From DATCHW01 sp036508135 (GTDB lineage: Bacteria > Bacteroidota > Ignavibacteria > Tepidaquicellales > Tepidaquicellaceae): a stretch of DNA of 64,000 nt. The stretch spans positions 1 to 64,000 of the forward strand of contig DATCHW010000013.1 in NCBI GenBank assembly GCA_036508135.1, in the 5' to 3' direction. Of the stretch, positions 34,125 through 43,281 are shown piece after piece. Every line of letters begins with the position of its first letter. The first letter of the stretch is position 1. The position numbers and the translations under genes were made by a program. The notes beneath the pieces are model-generated. The model made no database searches and was not told the origin of the DNA. It saw nothing but the letters and a program-made list of their open reading frames with translations.

Positions 34125-35669
34125 ATGAAAAAAATAATTTTTATTTTAGTAATATTTAATCTCGTATTTTATGCAAGTTTAATTCTTAAAAATTCTGAAA
34201 CTTATTCCGGTAATCTTAATCTTCCTTCCTTAATCCGGTTGACAAATGGAGTCAATGACAGAAACCCCAGCTGTGGTGTAGTAAACAGCCAATTTTATGG
34301 AGTAAATGGAAAAGATTGGTCTTTTTTGGTTTTTGAGAGAATTTTCGGAACTTCATCAAATATTATTGTTACTAAAATAGGCACTGTGGGTCCGCTCGAT
34401 ACAGGTTATTATCTTACTAATAATTCCTTTATTAATAAAAATCCCTGCATTACTCATAATACCCCACAATACCCGGCAAACCCAACAAAAGCTTTAGCTG
34501 TATGGGAAACTAACAAAAATGGTTCGTGGGATATTTATGCAAGCAGATATAATATTGCTTCAGGATGGTCTGCCCCATTTTCGATTGACTCATCTTTAAC
34601 AAACAAAACAAATGCCAGAGTTTCTTATTTTGACTCTACATTTATTGCAATCGTTTATCAAAACAGAATTTCAATACGATTTAAAAGGTATAATTATGAA
34701 ACAAATTCAATTACCTTTGACACAAACCTGACAATTCCTGAGTTGCAGAATTGCAGTAATCCAAATGTAATGGCATGTAATAGTTTTTCCTATAAAAACA
34801 TTTGTATAACGTATGAAAAGGAAATAACTGCAGGAAGAAAAGCTGTTTATTATACACTCGGTAATATTGCAAATAATATTATCACCTGGTCAACTCCGGA
34901 TACGATTGCCTATACCGGGTCAAACAGAAATTCCGAATTTATTGAGGGTTATTATAGCGGTGCCATCTGCTATTTTGAATCGAATAGAACCGGAGACTGG
35001 AATGTTTATAAAACAAGGCTTGATTTTTCGAACGGAACAAAAACACTTGTTCCCGTTATTACTAATAACGGTTTTGATGATTATTCGTATGCCGGGAGTG
35101 ATCTGCCGCTTGGGATTAAAAATGAAGTTCATTCATTTTATGGCTATTTAAGGAAAAGTCCTGCTAATATCAAAGCTGTAATTCGAGAAGCTATTTTTGG
35201 AAGCGGGGGTGACTCGATGATTGTAAATATCGGGAATGATACTAATTATAAATCAAAATTAATAAGGACTACTATATATTGGGAATCATGTGTGAGAGGC
35301 TGGGTTATTTTTAACAAAGATTCACTCGGTGCGGGAATTCAATCCGGAATTTATGGAACATACTACACAGGATGCCCTATGAATATAGAAAACAACGGCA
35401 CTGTGGTTAATTATTCACTTTTCCAAAACTACCCCAATCCATTTAATGCAAAATCAAATATTAAATATCAAATATCAAAAATATCAGATGTACAGATTAA
35501 AATATTCGACATCCTCGGACGCGAAATTGCAATACTTGTGAATGAAAAATTAAATCCCGGGACTTACGAAGTAACATTTGACGGAAGTAATCTGCCAAGC
35601 GGGGTATATTTTTACAAATTATCCGCCGGTAATTTTACCGAAACCAAAAAATTGACTTTGCTCAAATGA
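34125..35669 (+). CDS. Secreted propeller-like protein with T9SS sorting domain (array 1, gene 3)
   Basis: A 514-residue paralogue of the gene at 31306: LTNGVNDRNPSCG, WETNKNGSWDIYASRYN and CYFESNRTGDWNVYKT recur in the same order. The N-terminal hydrophobic segment (4-20) is a signal sequence. The sorting domain (LFQNYPNPFNAKSNIKYQISKISDVQIKIFD) is one of three in the window without a loop insert. Its stop overlaps the next start by four bases (ATGA). Confidence 0.83.
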   Translation: MKKIIFILVIFNLVFYASLILKNSETYSGNLNLPSLIRLTNGVNDRNPSCGVVNSQFYGVNGKDWSFLVFERIFGTSSNIIVTKIGTVGPLDTGYYLTNNSFINKNPCITHNTPQYPANPTKALAVWETNKNGSWDIYASRYNIASGWSAPFSIDSSLTNKTNARVSYFDSTFIAIVYQNRISIRFKRYNYETNSITFDTNLTIPELQNCSNPNVMACNSFSYKNICITYEKEITAGRKAVYYTLGNIANNIITWSTPDTIAYTGSNRNSEFIEGYYSGAICYFESNRTGDWNVYKTRLDFSNGTKTLVPVITNNGFDDYSYAGSDLPLGIKNEVHSFYGYLRKSPANIKAVIREAIFGSGGDSMIVNIGNDTNYKSKLIRTTIYWESCVRGWVIFNKDSLGAGIQSGIYGTYYTGCPMNIENNGTVVNYSLFQNYPNPFNAKSNIKYQISKISDVQIKIFDILGREIAILVNEKLNPGTYEVTFDGSNLPSGVYFYKLSAGNFTETKKLTLLK

Positions 35670-37327
35670 AAAAGTCAGTTTTATATTATTTAATTTTTTT
35701 AATTATCAATTTTGCATTTTTAATTCATGATTCTTTTTGCCAGTATCAAAATGTATTGATAAGTAATCAATTTTATCCGTGTGAAGTTACAATTATTATT
35801 AATCCCAAAAACATTAATGAAATAGTAGCGGGATCATGTATTTCCTTTTTAGGTACTGATACTTCAATCAGCGGATATTATTATTCGACAAACGGGGGAC
35901 ATAACTGGACGTCGGGTGTTTTGCATTCTGCACTTGCAAGTCCATCAGGCGACCCGGTTGTTATTGTTGATACAGCAGGTTTTTTCTATTATATTCAAAA
36001 TGCTAATTATCATGGTTTTGTCCCTCCTTGCTTTGACAGACATTTAGTAATGAAATCAACTAACGGAGGGATGAACTGGCCCACAGGTTCAACTTATGGA
36101 TATAATAATGGAAAATTTCAGGATAAACCGTGGGGTTGTATTGACTGGTCAAATAGTATCTGGCGAAACAGTATTTATATTACCTGGACTGAATTTTCTA
36201 AATACTCGTTCTTAGGCGGTTCTCAGGATAGCTCGATCATTTTATTTACTAAATCTACTGATGGAGGCTTGAATTGGAGCCAACCGATTCGGATTTCGAA
36301 ACGAAAAGGTGATTCACAAGATGCTTCCAATACATTGGAAGGAGCAGTACCCTGCACCGGACCGAACGGAGAAATATATGTTTCCTGGTCGGGACCAATT
36401 ATATTCAACAGTAATCAATATGGAATATTTTTTAATAAATCAACTGACGGAGGAAATACGTGGTTGGATAGTGAAAAAGTTGCAACATCCCAACCCGGAG
36501 GATGGTGTATTCTTAACATCTATGGAACGGGAAGATGCAATGGTTTTCCTGTAACATGTTGTGACCTCAGCAATGGACCATACAGGGGAACAATATATAT
36601 AAATTTTTCTGACCAGAGAAACGGTCCAACCGATACTGATATCTGGCTTATAAAATCTACTAATGGCGGGTCAAACTGGAGTTCTGTTAAACGTGTAAAC
36701 AATGACCCGCCGGGTAAACATCAGTTCTTTAACTGGATGACTATAGATCAAACGACGGGATATTTGTATTTTATTTTTTATGATGAAAGAAACACAAGCA
36801 TTTCAAGTACAGATGTTTATATGGCAAGGTCAACTGACGGGGGAGAAACTTTTCAGAATGTCCGTGTAAATACTACCACTATTCAATTAACCTCAAATTC
36901 TTATTTGGCAGATTATATTAATATATGCGCAGTAAACGGACATGTCAGACCAATTTGGACATCAACTTTAAACAATAATTCAATTTATACCGCAATAGTG
37001 GATACTTTTTATTCCAACAGTATAAATAATATCAATACGGAAATTCCATCTTCGTTTTCATTAAGCCAGAATTATCCAAATCCGTTTAATCCAAATACAA
37101 AAATCAAATTTGATATACCTTCAAAAGGCAAAAATCAAAAAGCAAAAGTCAAACTTTTAATATACGATATACTTGGAAAAGAAATTGAAACTCTTGTAAA
37201 TGAACAATTGAATCCGGGAATATATGAAGTTACCTTTGATGGAAGCAATATTCCAAGTGGAATTTATTTTTACAGATTATCCGCCGGCAATTTTTCTGAG
37301 ACTAAAAAATTAATATTACTCAAATGA
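35666..37327 (+). CDS. Sialidase-like (BNR) protein with T9SS sorting domain (array 1, gene 4)
   Basis: A 553-residue protein with a signal peptide (ending HDSFCQ). Asp-box motifs KSTNGGMNW, KSTDGGLNW, KSTDGGNTW, KSTNGGSNW and RSTDGGETF mark a sialidase-fold propeller of about six or seven blades. The arginine triad and Tyr/Glu pair of true sialidases are not obvious. The sorting domain carries KGKNQKAK, encoded by an A-rich repeat. Paralogue of the next gene. ATGA overlaps at both ends couple it to its neighbours. Confidence 0.83.
   Translation: MKKSVLYYLIFLIINFAFLIHDSFCQYQNVLISNQFYPCEVTIIINPKNINEIVAGSCISFLGTDTSISGYYYSTNGGHNWTSGVLHSALASPSGDPVVIVDTAGFFYYIQNANYHGFVPPCFDRHLVMKSTNGGMNWPTGSTYGYNNGKFQDKPWGCIDWSNSIWRNSIYITWTEFSKYSFLGGSQDSSIILFTKSTDGGLNWSQPIRISKRKGDSQDASNTLEGAVPCTGPNGEIYVSWSGPIIFNSNQYGIFFNKSTDGGNTWLDSEKVATSQPGGWCILNIYGTGRCNGFPVTCCDLSNGPYRGTIYINFSDQRNGPTDTDIWLIKSTNGGSNWSSVKRVNNDPPGKHQFFNWMTIDQTTGYLYFIFYDERNTSISSTDVYMARSTDGGETFQNVRVNTTTIQLTSNSYLADYINICAVNGHVRPIWTSTLNNNSIYTAIVDTFYSNSINNINTEIPSSFSLSQNYPNPFNPNTKIKFDIPSKGKNQKAKVKLLIYDILGKEIETLVNEQLNPGIYEVTFDGSNIPSGIYFYRLSAGNFSETKKLILLK
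37122..37153. repeat. In-frame repeat insert (AAAGGCAAAAATCAAAAAGC class)
   Basis: AAAAGGCAAAAATCAAAAAG then CAAAAGTCAAAC encodes KGKNQKAKVK. Similar A-rich CAAAAGTCAAAA strings lie between genes at about 4555-4620 and 50944-50970. Confidence 0.65.
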
Positions 37328-38958
37328 AAAAGATAATTTTATTTTATTCAATTTATTTAATTCTTAATACTTCTTTCTTAATTCATAATTCATTATGCCA
37401 GTATCAAAACATTATTTTTAATGTAAATAATAATTATAATCCCAATGAACCGACAATTATGATTAATCCGAAAAACACTAATCAAATTGTTGCAGGGTCA
37501 AATATTTTTTATATTAATTCGACGGATACAGCTATTTCTGGATATTATTATTCTACTAACAGTGGTTTGAATTGGCAGGGCGGACCTTTGCTATCAACGA
37601 TAGCAAGGACTGCGGGAGACCCGGTGGTTATTGTCGATACAAGCGGTAATTTTTATTTTTTTACTATAACAAACTGGGGAAGAACTGACTGGCTTGATAA
37701 TTTGATATGTTTAAAATCCACTAACGGGGGAGCAAACTGGTCTAACGGAGTATTATTCGGATTTAATAATGGCAGGGATATGGACAAACCATGGGCTTGT
37801 GTTGATTTCTCTCATAGCATTTATGGAAATAATATTTATGTGACCTGGACAGAATTCGATAAATACCACAGTTATTCGAATACCGACAGCACTCATATTA
37901 TGTTTTCAAAATCAACAAATGGAGGTCTTAGTTTTTCCCAATCAAAAAGGATTAATTCTCAGTCGGGAAATTGCAGGGACTCGACTAACACGGTTGAAGG
38001 TGCTGTGCCCTGTACCGGACCTAACGGAGAAATTTATGTTGCCTGGGCTGGCTGGTCGAACATATGTTTCAATAAATCCACTGATGGAGGAAATACTTGG
38101 CTCAATGTTGAAAAAACTATAGCTCAACAGGTTGGAGGCTGGAGAGGCGTCACCGGAATAGTAACTTATAATGGTTTTCCAATAACAGCTTGCGATAATA
38201 GTAACAGCATATATAGTGGCAATATATATGTTAATTGGGTTGACCAGAGAAGCGGGGCAACTGACCAGGATGTCTGGATAATTAAATCTTCAGACGGAGG
38301 AAATAACTGGAATGTACTTATCAGGGTTAATACTGACCCTCCCGGCAGAAATCAGTTCTTCACGTGGATGACAATTGACCAAAAAACAGGCTATATATAC
38401 TGTGTTTTTTATGACCTTAGAAATAATCCAACAACTATGACCGATGTATATATAGCACGCTCTACAAATGGGGGGAGTAATTTTATCAATGTAAAAGCAG
38501 ATACAAATCCTTTTAATATGATTAATTCTAATTTGGGTGATTATATTAATATCTCAGCTTATAATAATAAAGTAAGACCAATCTGGATTTCATCGACAAA
38601 TTATATTAATAATATTTATACGGCGATAATAGATACAATTAATGTTGGTATAAACAAAATATCGGATATTGTTCCATCATCATATTCCTTGTATCAGAAC
38701 TATCCGAATCCGTTTAATGCAGAAACGAAGATAAAATTTGACATTCAGAAGTCAGTAGTAAGTAGTCAGTATTCAGTAGTAACATTGAAAATCTTTGACA
38801 TCACGGGACGTTATATCGCAATACTTATGAATGAACAACTACATTCCGGCACTTATGAGGTTACGTTTGACGGGAGTAATTTACCGAGCGGAATATATTT
38901 TTATCAGTTGAAGGCTGATGATTTTGTTAAAACTAAAAAACTTTTATTAATTAAGTAA
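37324..38958 (+). CDS. Sialidase-like (BNR) protein with T9SS sorting domain (array 1, gene 5)
   Basis: A 544-residue close paralogue of the preceding gene. Signal peptide ends HNSLCQ. Asp-box-like motifs: KSTNGGANW, KSTNGGLSF, KSTDGGNTW, KSSDGGNNW, RSTNGGSNF; also WTEFDKYHSYS and VNWVDQRSGATDQD as in the paralogue. The sorting domain holds SVVSSQYSVV. The start is coupled to the previous stop (ATGA). Confidence 0.83.
   Translation: MKKIILFYSIYLILNTSFLIHNSLCQYQNIIFNVNNNYNPNEPTIMINPKNTNQIVAGSNIFYINSTDTAISGYYYSTNSGLNWQGGPLLSTIARTAGDPVVIVDTSGNFYFFTITNWGRTDWLDNLICLKSTNGGANWSNGVLFGFNNGRDMDKPWACVDFSHSIYGNNIYVTWTEFDKYHSYSNTDSTHIMFSKSTNGGLSFSQSKRINSQSGNCRDSTNTVEGAVPCTGPNGEIYVAWAGWSNICFNKSTDGGNTWLNVEKTIAQQVGGWRGVTGIVTYNGFPITACDNSNSIYSGNIYVNWVDQRSGATDQDVWIIKSSDGGNNWNVLIRVNTDPPGRNQFFTWMTIDQKTGYIYCVFYDLRNNPTTMTDVYIARSTNGGSNFINVKADTNPFNMINSNLGDYINISAYNNKVRPIWISSTNYINNIYTAIIDTINVGINKISDIVPSSYSLYQNYPNPFNAETKIKFDIQKSVVSSQYSVVTLKIFDITGRYIAILMNEQLHSGTYEVTFDGSNLPSGIYFYQLKADDFVKTKKLLLIK
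38750..38782. repeat. In-frame repeat insert (CAGTAGT class)
   Basis: AGTCAGTAGTAAGTAGTCAG followed by TATTCAGTAGTAAC encodes SVVSSQYSVVT in the sorting-domain loop; nearly identical to the insert at 32622-32654. Confidence 0.75.
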
Positions 38959-39000
38959 ATAAAAATAAATTTTATTAATTTAAAATTAAATCATATTACT

Positions 39001-41169
39001 ATGAAAAAACTATTTACTCTTTTTTTACTTACATGCTTAATCTTTATTTTATATTCGAATGTTATTTTCTCTCAGAGCAATTTCTGGGTTCAAACTAATG
39101 GTCCGGACGGGGGGAGCATTCGATGTTTTGTTAAAGATTCTTTAAACAGATGGTATATCGGAACTATCGGAAACGGTGTCTATTACACAACAAATGAAGG
39201 TGCAAACTGGATAATATCCAATCAGGGAATAACTTACGGAAAAATAAACGGACTTGTTTTGGATTCTACAAATTATTTATATGCTGCTACCGAAAGAGGT
39301 TTATTCCGCTCAACTAACAGCGGGGCAATTTGGGAAAACATTGCTTTTCAGACGGATGTGATTTACTCAATTGCAGTAGATGCTAATAACAGGTTATTTG
39401 TTTCCGCATCAAGTACTGTATGGATGTCAACGGATTATGGTGTAAACTGGACACTCAGCAACGGCGGGCTTTCAGGCGGGACATTTTATAATTTGACAAC
39501 TGCTCCGAATTCGTATATGTACACCAATTCATCTTCCGGAGGAATATACCGTTCAACTGATTTTGGAGCAAACTGGACAAATGTTAATTCAGGCTTGCCA
39601 AGTACTTATACAAGTGCAATCAATGTATCTCCAAATAATTATGTGTTTGCAGGAATCTCGGGTACCGGAATTTTTTTATCAACAAATAACGGTGACAACT
39701 GGTCTGCGGTTAATTCCGGTTTAGGAAATACATTTATCAACGGAATCGGTTCGTACGGAACTTTGCTTTTTGCCGGCACAAACAACGGAATTTATAAATC
39801 TACAAATTACGGAACAAACTGGACTGCGGTTAATTCCGGTTTCACTTCGCCTTATTCCGGATGCGCGAGTTTTGGTTTTATTTCAAGTTCGGTGATATAT
39901 GCCGGAACTTATGCACTCGGTGTTTTGAAATCAACGGACGACGGAAATTCCTGGGTAAAATCCAGTAACGGCATTAATGCAAACACTATTAAGTCAATAG
40001 ATGTTGCTCTTAATGGAAATATCTTTGTGGGATTTACGGGTGGTGTATATATTTCCACGAATAACGGTGCTTCTTTTCAACAATCAGATGCCGGTATTAC
40101 AAACACAATGAACAATGTAATCCGGGTTCATCCAAACGGATACATTTATGCGGGAACGTTTCCAATGTCCGGAGCTCCGTTAAGCGGAATTTTCCGCTCC
40201 ACGAATAATGGTGCAAACTGGACTGTTGCGATGAGCGGATTCACTTATCAATTCAATAATGTTCTTGATTTTGCTTTTGATTCAAGCGGTTATATATATG
40301 CGGCATCAAATGACAATGTGTATAAATCTACAAATCTTGGTAACAACTGGTTCAAGGTAAGCAATGGAATTACTAATAATCAGGTCTATTCTATCGCAGC
40401 GAACAGACGAGATAATATTGTTTTTGCCGGAACGTATGGTTCTGGTATATTCCGCTCTTTAGATAATGGCTCAAACTGGGTGCAGATAAACAATGGACTC
40501 ACAGCAACTCAAATAATGTCTCTTGCTTTAAATACAAGCGGTCACATTTTTGCGGGTTCAAATGGATATGGAGTTTTTCGTTCAACGGATAGAGGAGATA
40601 CCTGGCAGCAGGTTCTTTCTCTGCCGAATATGCAAGCCTGGAAAGTTGCGATAAATAACCTCGGACATATTTATGCCGGAATAGTCGGGGGGCAAATTGT
40701 AAATTTAGGTGTCTGGCGTTCAACTGACAATGGCGATAACTGGACACAAATCAGCGACGGTCTTTTCTATCCGTTCATTGATGCTCTTGCATTTGATGTG
40801 AATGGTTATGCTTTTGCAGGTTCACTGGGAGGCGGATTATATAAAAGCACTTCCTCAACACCTGTGAATAATATCCGGAATATTGTTTCAACAACTTATT
40901 TGCTTGAACAAAATTATCCGAATCCGTTTAATCCGGTGACGAAGATAAAATTTAATATCAAGAAAGAATACAGAAGTCAGGAGTCAGAAGTTAAGTTGAG
41001 TATCTACGATATATTAGGAAGAAAGATTGAGGATTTAGTTAATGAAAAATTACAGCCGGGGAGTTATGAAGTGACGTTCGACGGGAGTAATCTGGCAAGC
41101 GGGATATATTTTTATAAATTAACTTCAGGAGAATTCTCGGAAACAAAAAGGATGATACTTTTAAAATAA
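39001..41169 (+). CDS. Long Asp-box propeller protein with T9SS sorting domain (array 1, gene 6)
   Basis: A 722-residue protein with a signal peptide (about 1-25, ending VIFSQ). Thirteen to fourteen motifs of the type STNNGxNW (VYYTTNEGANW, LFRSTNSGAIW, VWMSTDYGVNW ...) repeat every ~45 residues, enough for two seven-bladed propellers in tandem. The sorting domain begins LEQNYPNPFNPVTKIKFNI and carries EYRSQESE. Probably a surface-anchored binding protein. Confidence 0.83.
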   Translation: MKKLFTLFLLTCLIFILYSNVIFSQSNFWVQTNGPDGGSIRCFVKDSLNRWYIGTIGNGVYYTTNEGANWIISNQGITYGKINGLVLDSTNYLYAATERGLFRSTNSGAIWENIAFQTDVIYSIAVDANNRLFVSASSTVWMSTDYGVNWTLSNGGLSGGTFYNLTTAPNSYMYTNSSSGGIYRSTDFGANWTNVNSGLPSTYTSAINVSPNNYVFAGISGTGIFLSTNNGDNWSAVNSGLGNTFINGIGSYGTLLFAGTNNGIYKSTNYGTNWTAVNSGFTSPYSGCASFGFISSSVIYAGTYALGVLKSTDDGNSWVKSSNGINANTIKSIDVALNGNIFVGFTGGVYISTNNGASFQQSDAGITNTMNNVIRVHPNGYIYAGTFPMSGAPLSGIFRSTNNGANWTVAMSGFTYQFNNVLDFAFDSSGYIYAASNDNVYKSTNLGNNWFKVSNGITNNQVYSIAANRRDNIVFAGTYGSGIFRSLDNGSNWVQINNGLTATQIMSLALNTSGHIFAGSNGYGVFRSTDRGDTWQQVLSLPNMQAWKVAINNLGHIYAGIVGGQIVNLGVWRSTDNGDNWTQISDGLFYPFIDALAFDVNGYAFAGSLGGGLYKSTSSTPVNNIRNIVSTTYLLEQNYPNPFNPVTKIKFNIKKEYRSQESEVKLSIYDILGRKIEDLVNEKLQPGSYEVTFDGSNLASGIYFYKLTSGEFSETKRMILLK
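40964..40992. repeat. In-frame repeat insert (CAGAAGTCAGGAGTCAGAAG class)
   Basis: GAATACAGAAGTCAGGAGTC followed by AGAAGTTAA encodes EYRSQESEVK in the sorting-domain loop. Related to the CAGTAGT class. Confidence 0.6.
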
Positions 41170-41283
41170 AAAATTAAACCGAATGTAAATTTTAAAGAAT
41201 CGCTACCATAGAATATTTGGTTCTTCTTTGTAACCGAAATTTAAAATTATTTTTCATATTTTAATTATGAAAGGAGCAGATTT

Positions 41284-41757
41284 ATGAAGAATTTTATCTC
41301 TAATATGATGGAATGGATTAGACCTGCCGGAATTGTGATTATATTTTTCTTTGCATATTACTTCAGCAATGATGCGGTAACAAGGTTTCACATTTTGGGA
41401 CCATTTGTAGTTATGCTTTTTTCGGGGACAGTGGCTTTTGAATCTTTAATACTTGGAGAATTTGCCTCTGAAAAAATAGGTTATAAACCCGACCGTTCTT
41501 ACCAGATTCAATCAGGACTTGCCAATTTAGCTATAGCGGTAACAGCATTGATAATTTATATTATAAACTGGGGGCTGTATGCTGACACTACCATCGTAAT
41601 TGCTATGTTATTATTTTTCACCTTTTCGGCTGTAAATCATTTATACTCGGCAATAAGCAAGAAAAATTTTAAACCGGTTAACTTAATGCGTCCACTTATG
41701 GCTCTATTGTTACTCGCAGCGATGCTTTATCCGATGATTCAGGCACTAAAAAAGTGA
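41284..41757 (+). CDS. Small integral membrane protein (DUF6790-like, uncertain)
   Basis: A 157-residue protein with four membrane helices and no signal for export to the surface. The wording AFESLILGEFASEKIGYKPDRSYQIQSGLANLAIAV recalls proteins annotated as DUF6790, from memory and without confirmation. It has an AAAGGAGC ribosome-binding site and is the only gene of this cluster without a sorting domain. Function unknown. Confidence 0.6.
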   Translation: MKNFISNMMEWIRPAGIVIIFFFAYYFSNDAVTRFHILGPFVVMLFSGTVAFESLILGEFASEKIGYKPDRSYQIQSGLANLAIAVTALIIYIINWGLYADTTIVIAMLLFFTFSAVNHLYSAISKKNFKPVNLMRPLMALLLLAAMLYPMIQALKK

Positions 41758-41897
41758 TTTTTAGAATTTAAAATTTATAAATTTCTTTAAATGAATCTTA
41801 AGTTAGTATTCGAGGGTAAAGACGGAATTGAAATATCACAAACAAAGAGTATGATTTTAAAAAATAGGCTCTGCCGAAAATAAAATTAATATAGACA

Positions 41898-43151
41898 TTG
41901 ATAAAAAAAACAATATACCTGACACTGCTTTTATTTTTATTTTATGATTATGCGAACGCGGATGATTCTGTCAAGGTTATGTGTTATAATCTTTTGAATT
42001 ATGGATTTTCAGCCGACCCGCGTGATATTAATTACAGGAAAATTGTAAGGTCTGCTAATCCGGATATACTGACAGTCGAGGAAATAGTCTCGCAGGAAGG
42101 CGTCGATGAATTTCTCGATAGTGTAATGAATTACTACACACCGGAACTGTACAATGCCGGTACGTTCATCAACGGTACGGATACAGATAACGGAATATTC
42201 TACAAACCCTCAAAATTCATATTCATATCAAACACTCCGATAATAGTTCCTGTAACGGGAGCAAGGGATATGAATGTATTCAAATTAAGACATATAATAA
42301 CGAACAGGGAAATATTGATAATAAGCCTTCATTTAAAATCAGGAAGTGAGATACAGTATCAGCAGCAAAGGGCTGCCGAAGTACTCGCATTGAGGCAATT
42401 TACAGATTCATTGCCTTACGGAACAAATTTTATTGTACAGGGAGACTGCAACTTACAGGGCGCTACAGAGCAGGCATACATAAACCTGACAATACAAAAC
42501 CCGAATGCTGACGGGCATTGCATTGACCCTTTAAATCTGCCCGGAATCTGGAATAAAAACCCGGCTTATGCATTATATCATACACAATCTACAAGAATAC
42601 GTTCATTCGGCGGCGGTTCGATAGGCGGATTGGATGACAGATTTGACTTAATACTGTATTCGCGTTCGATAAGTTCAGGAGCCGGAATCAGCTATATACA
42701 GGGCTCTTACAAAGTATTCGGAAACGACGGTAATCATTTTAACGATTCGATTAACCGGCGTCCGAATACCGCAGTACCCGATTCAATAGCCGATGCCTTG
42801 CATTATGCATCTGACCATTTACCGGTTTCTTGTTTATTCCTGTTCCAAACATCTTCGGGGGTAATAAATATTAACAGTGAATTTCAAAGAGATTTCGTAT
42901 TATATCAGAATTTCCCAAACCCCTTTAACCCCGCAACAAACATAAAATTCTCTATATTAAAAGCCGGTGTGGTATCTCTGAAAATATTTGATAACAGAGG
43001 CAAAAAAATTTATGAATTATTCAACAAAAGATTTGAAACAGGAAGCTACCAACAGAAATTAGAATTTCCGGATTTACCAAACGGTGTTTATTTTTATAGA
43101 TTACAAACTAATAATCATGTTGAGACAAAAAAGATGATATTTCTTAAATAA
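41898..43151 (+). CDS. Secreted endonuclease/exonuclease/phosphatase-family protein with T9SS sorting domain
   Basis: A 417-residue protein starting at a TTG. Signal peptide about 1-21. Residues about 25-310 form an EEP-type nuclease/phosphatase domain: VMCYNLLNY, VEEI (metal Glu), SLHLKSG, QGDCNLQ (usual GDFN, here GDCN), RFDLILYS and ASDHLPVSC (SDHxPV). These fit a metal-dependent DNase I-like active site. The sorting domain (LYQNFPNPFNPATNIKFSILKAGVVSLKIFD) has no loop insert. Surface DNase, or lipid or nucleotide phosphodiesterase activity, is likely. Confidence 0.85.
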   Translation: MIKKTIYLTLLLFLFYDYANADDSVKVMCYNLLNYGFSADPRDINYRKIVRSANPDILTVEEIVSQEGVDEFLDSVMNYYTPELYNAGTFINGTDTDNGIFYKPSKFIFISNTPIIVPVTGARDMNVFKLRHIITNREILIISLHLKSGSEIQYQQQRAAEVLALRQFTDSLPYGTNFIVQGDCNLQGATEQAYINLTIQNPNADGHCIDPLNLPGIWNKNPAYALYHTQSTRIRSFGGGSIGGLDDRFDLILYSRSISSGAGISYIQGSYKVFGNDGNHFNDSINRRPNTAVPDSIADALHYASDHLPVSCLFLFQTSSGVININSEFQRDFVLYQNFPNPFNPATNIKFSILKAGVVSLKIFDNRGKKIYELFNKRFETGSYQQKLEFPDLPNGVYFYRLQTNNHVETKKMIFLK

Positions 43152-43192
43152 GAAATTAGAGCGAGTCTGAGATGCGCCGTGGCGTGCGAAAA

Positions 43193-43229
43193 TCCCTATC
43201 TATCTGCCTGGAAGCAGACGGGTCAGGAC
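43193..43229. repeat. TCTGCC...GCAGA intergenic hairpin repeat
   Basis: TCTGCCTGGAAGCAGACGGG with following TCAGGACA; TCTGC/GCAGA pair. A sequence of the type often scattered in FCB genomes, here downstream of the nuclease gene. Confidence 0.6.
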
Positions 43230-43281
43230 AAAAAAAAATAATTCTACTAAAAATAAAATATTAAACTTTAAGGACAAAAAA

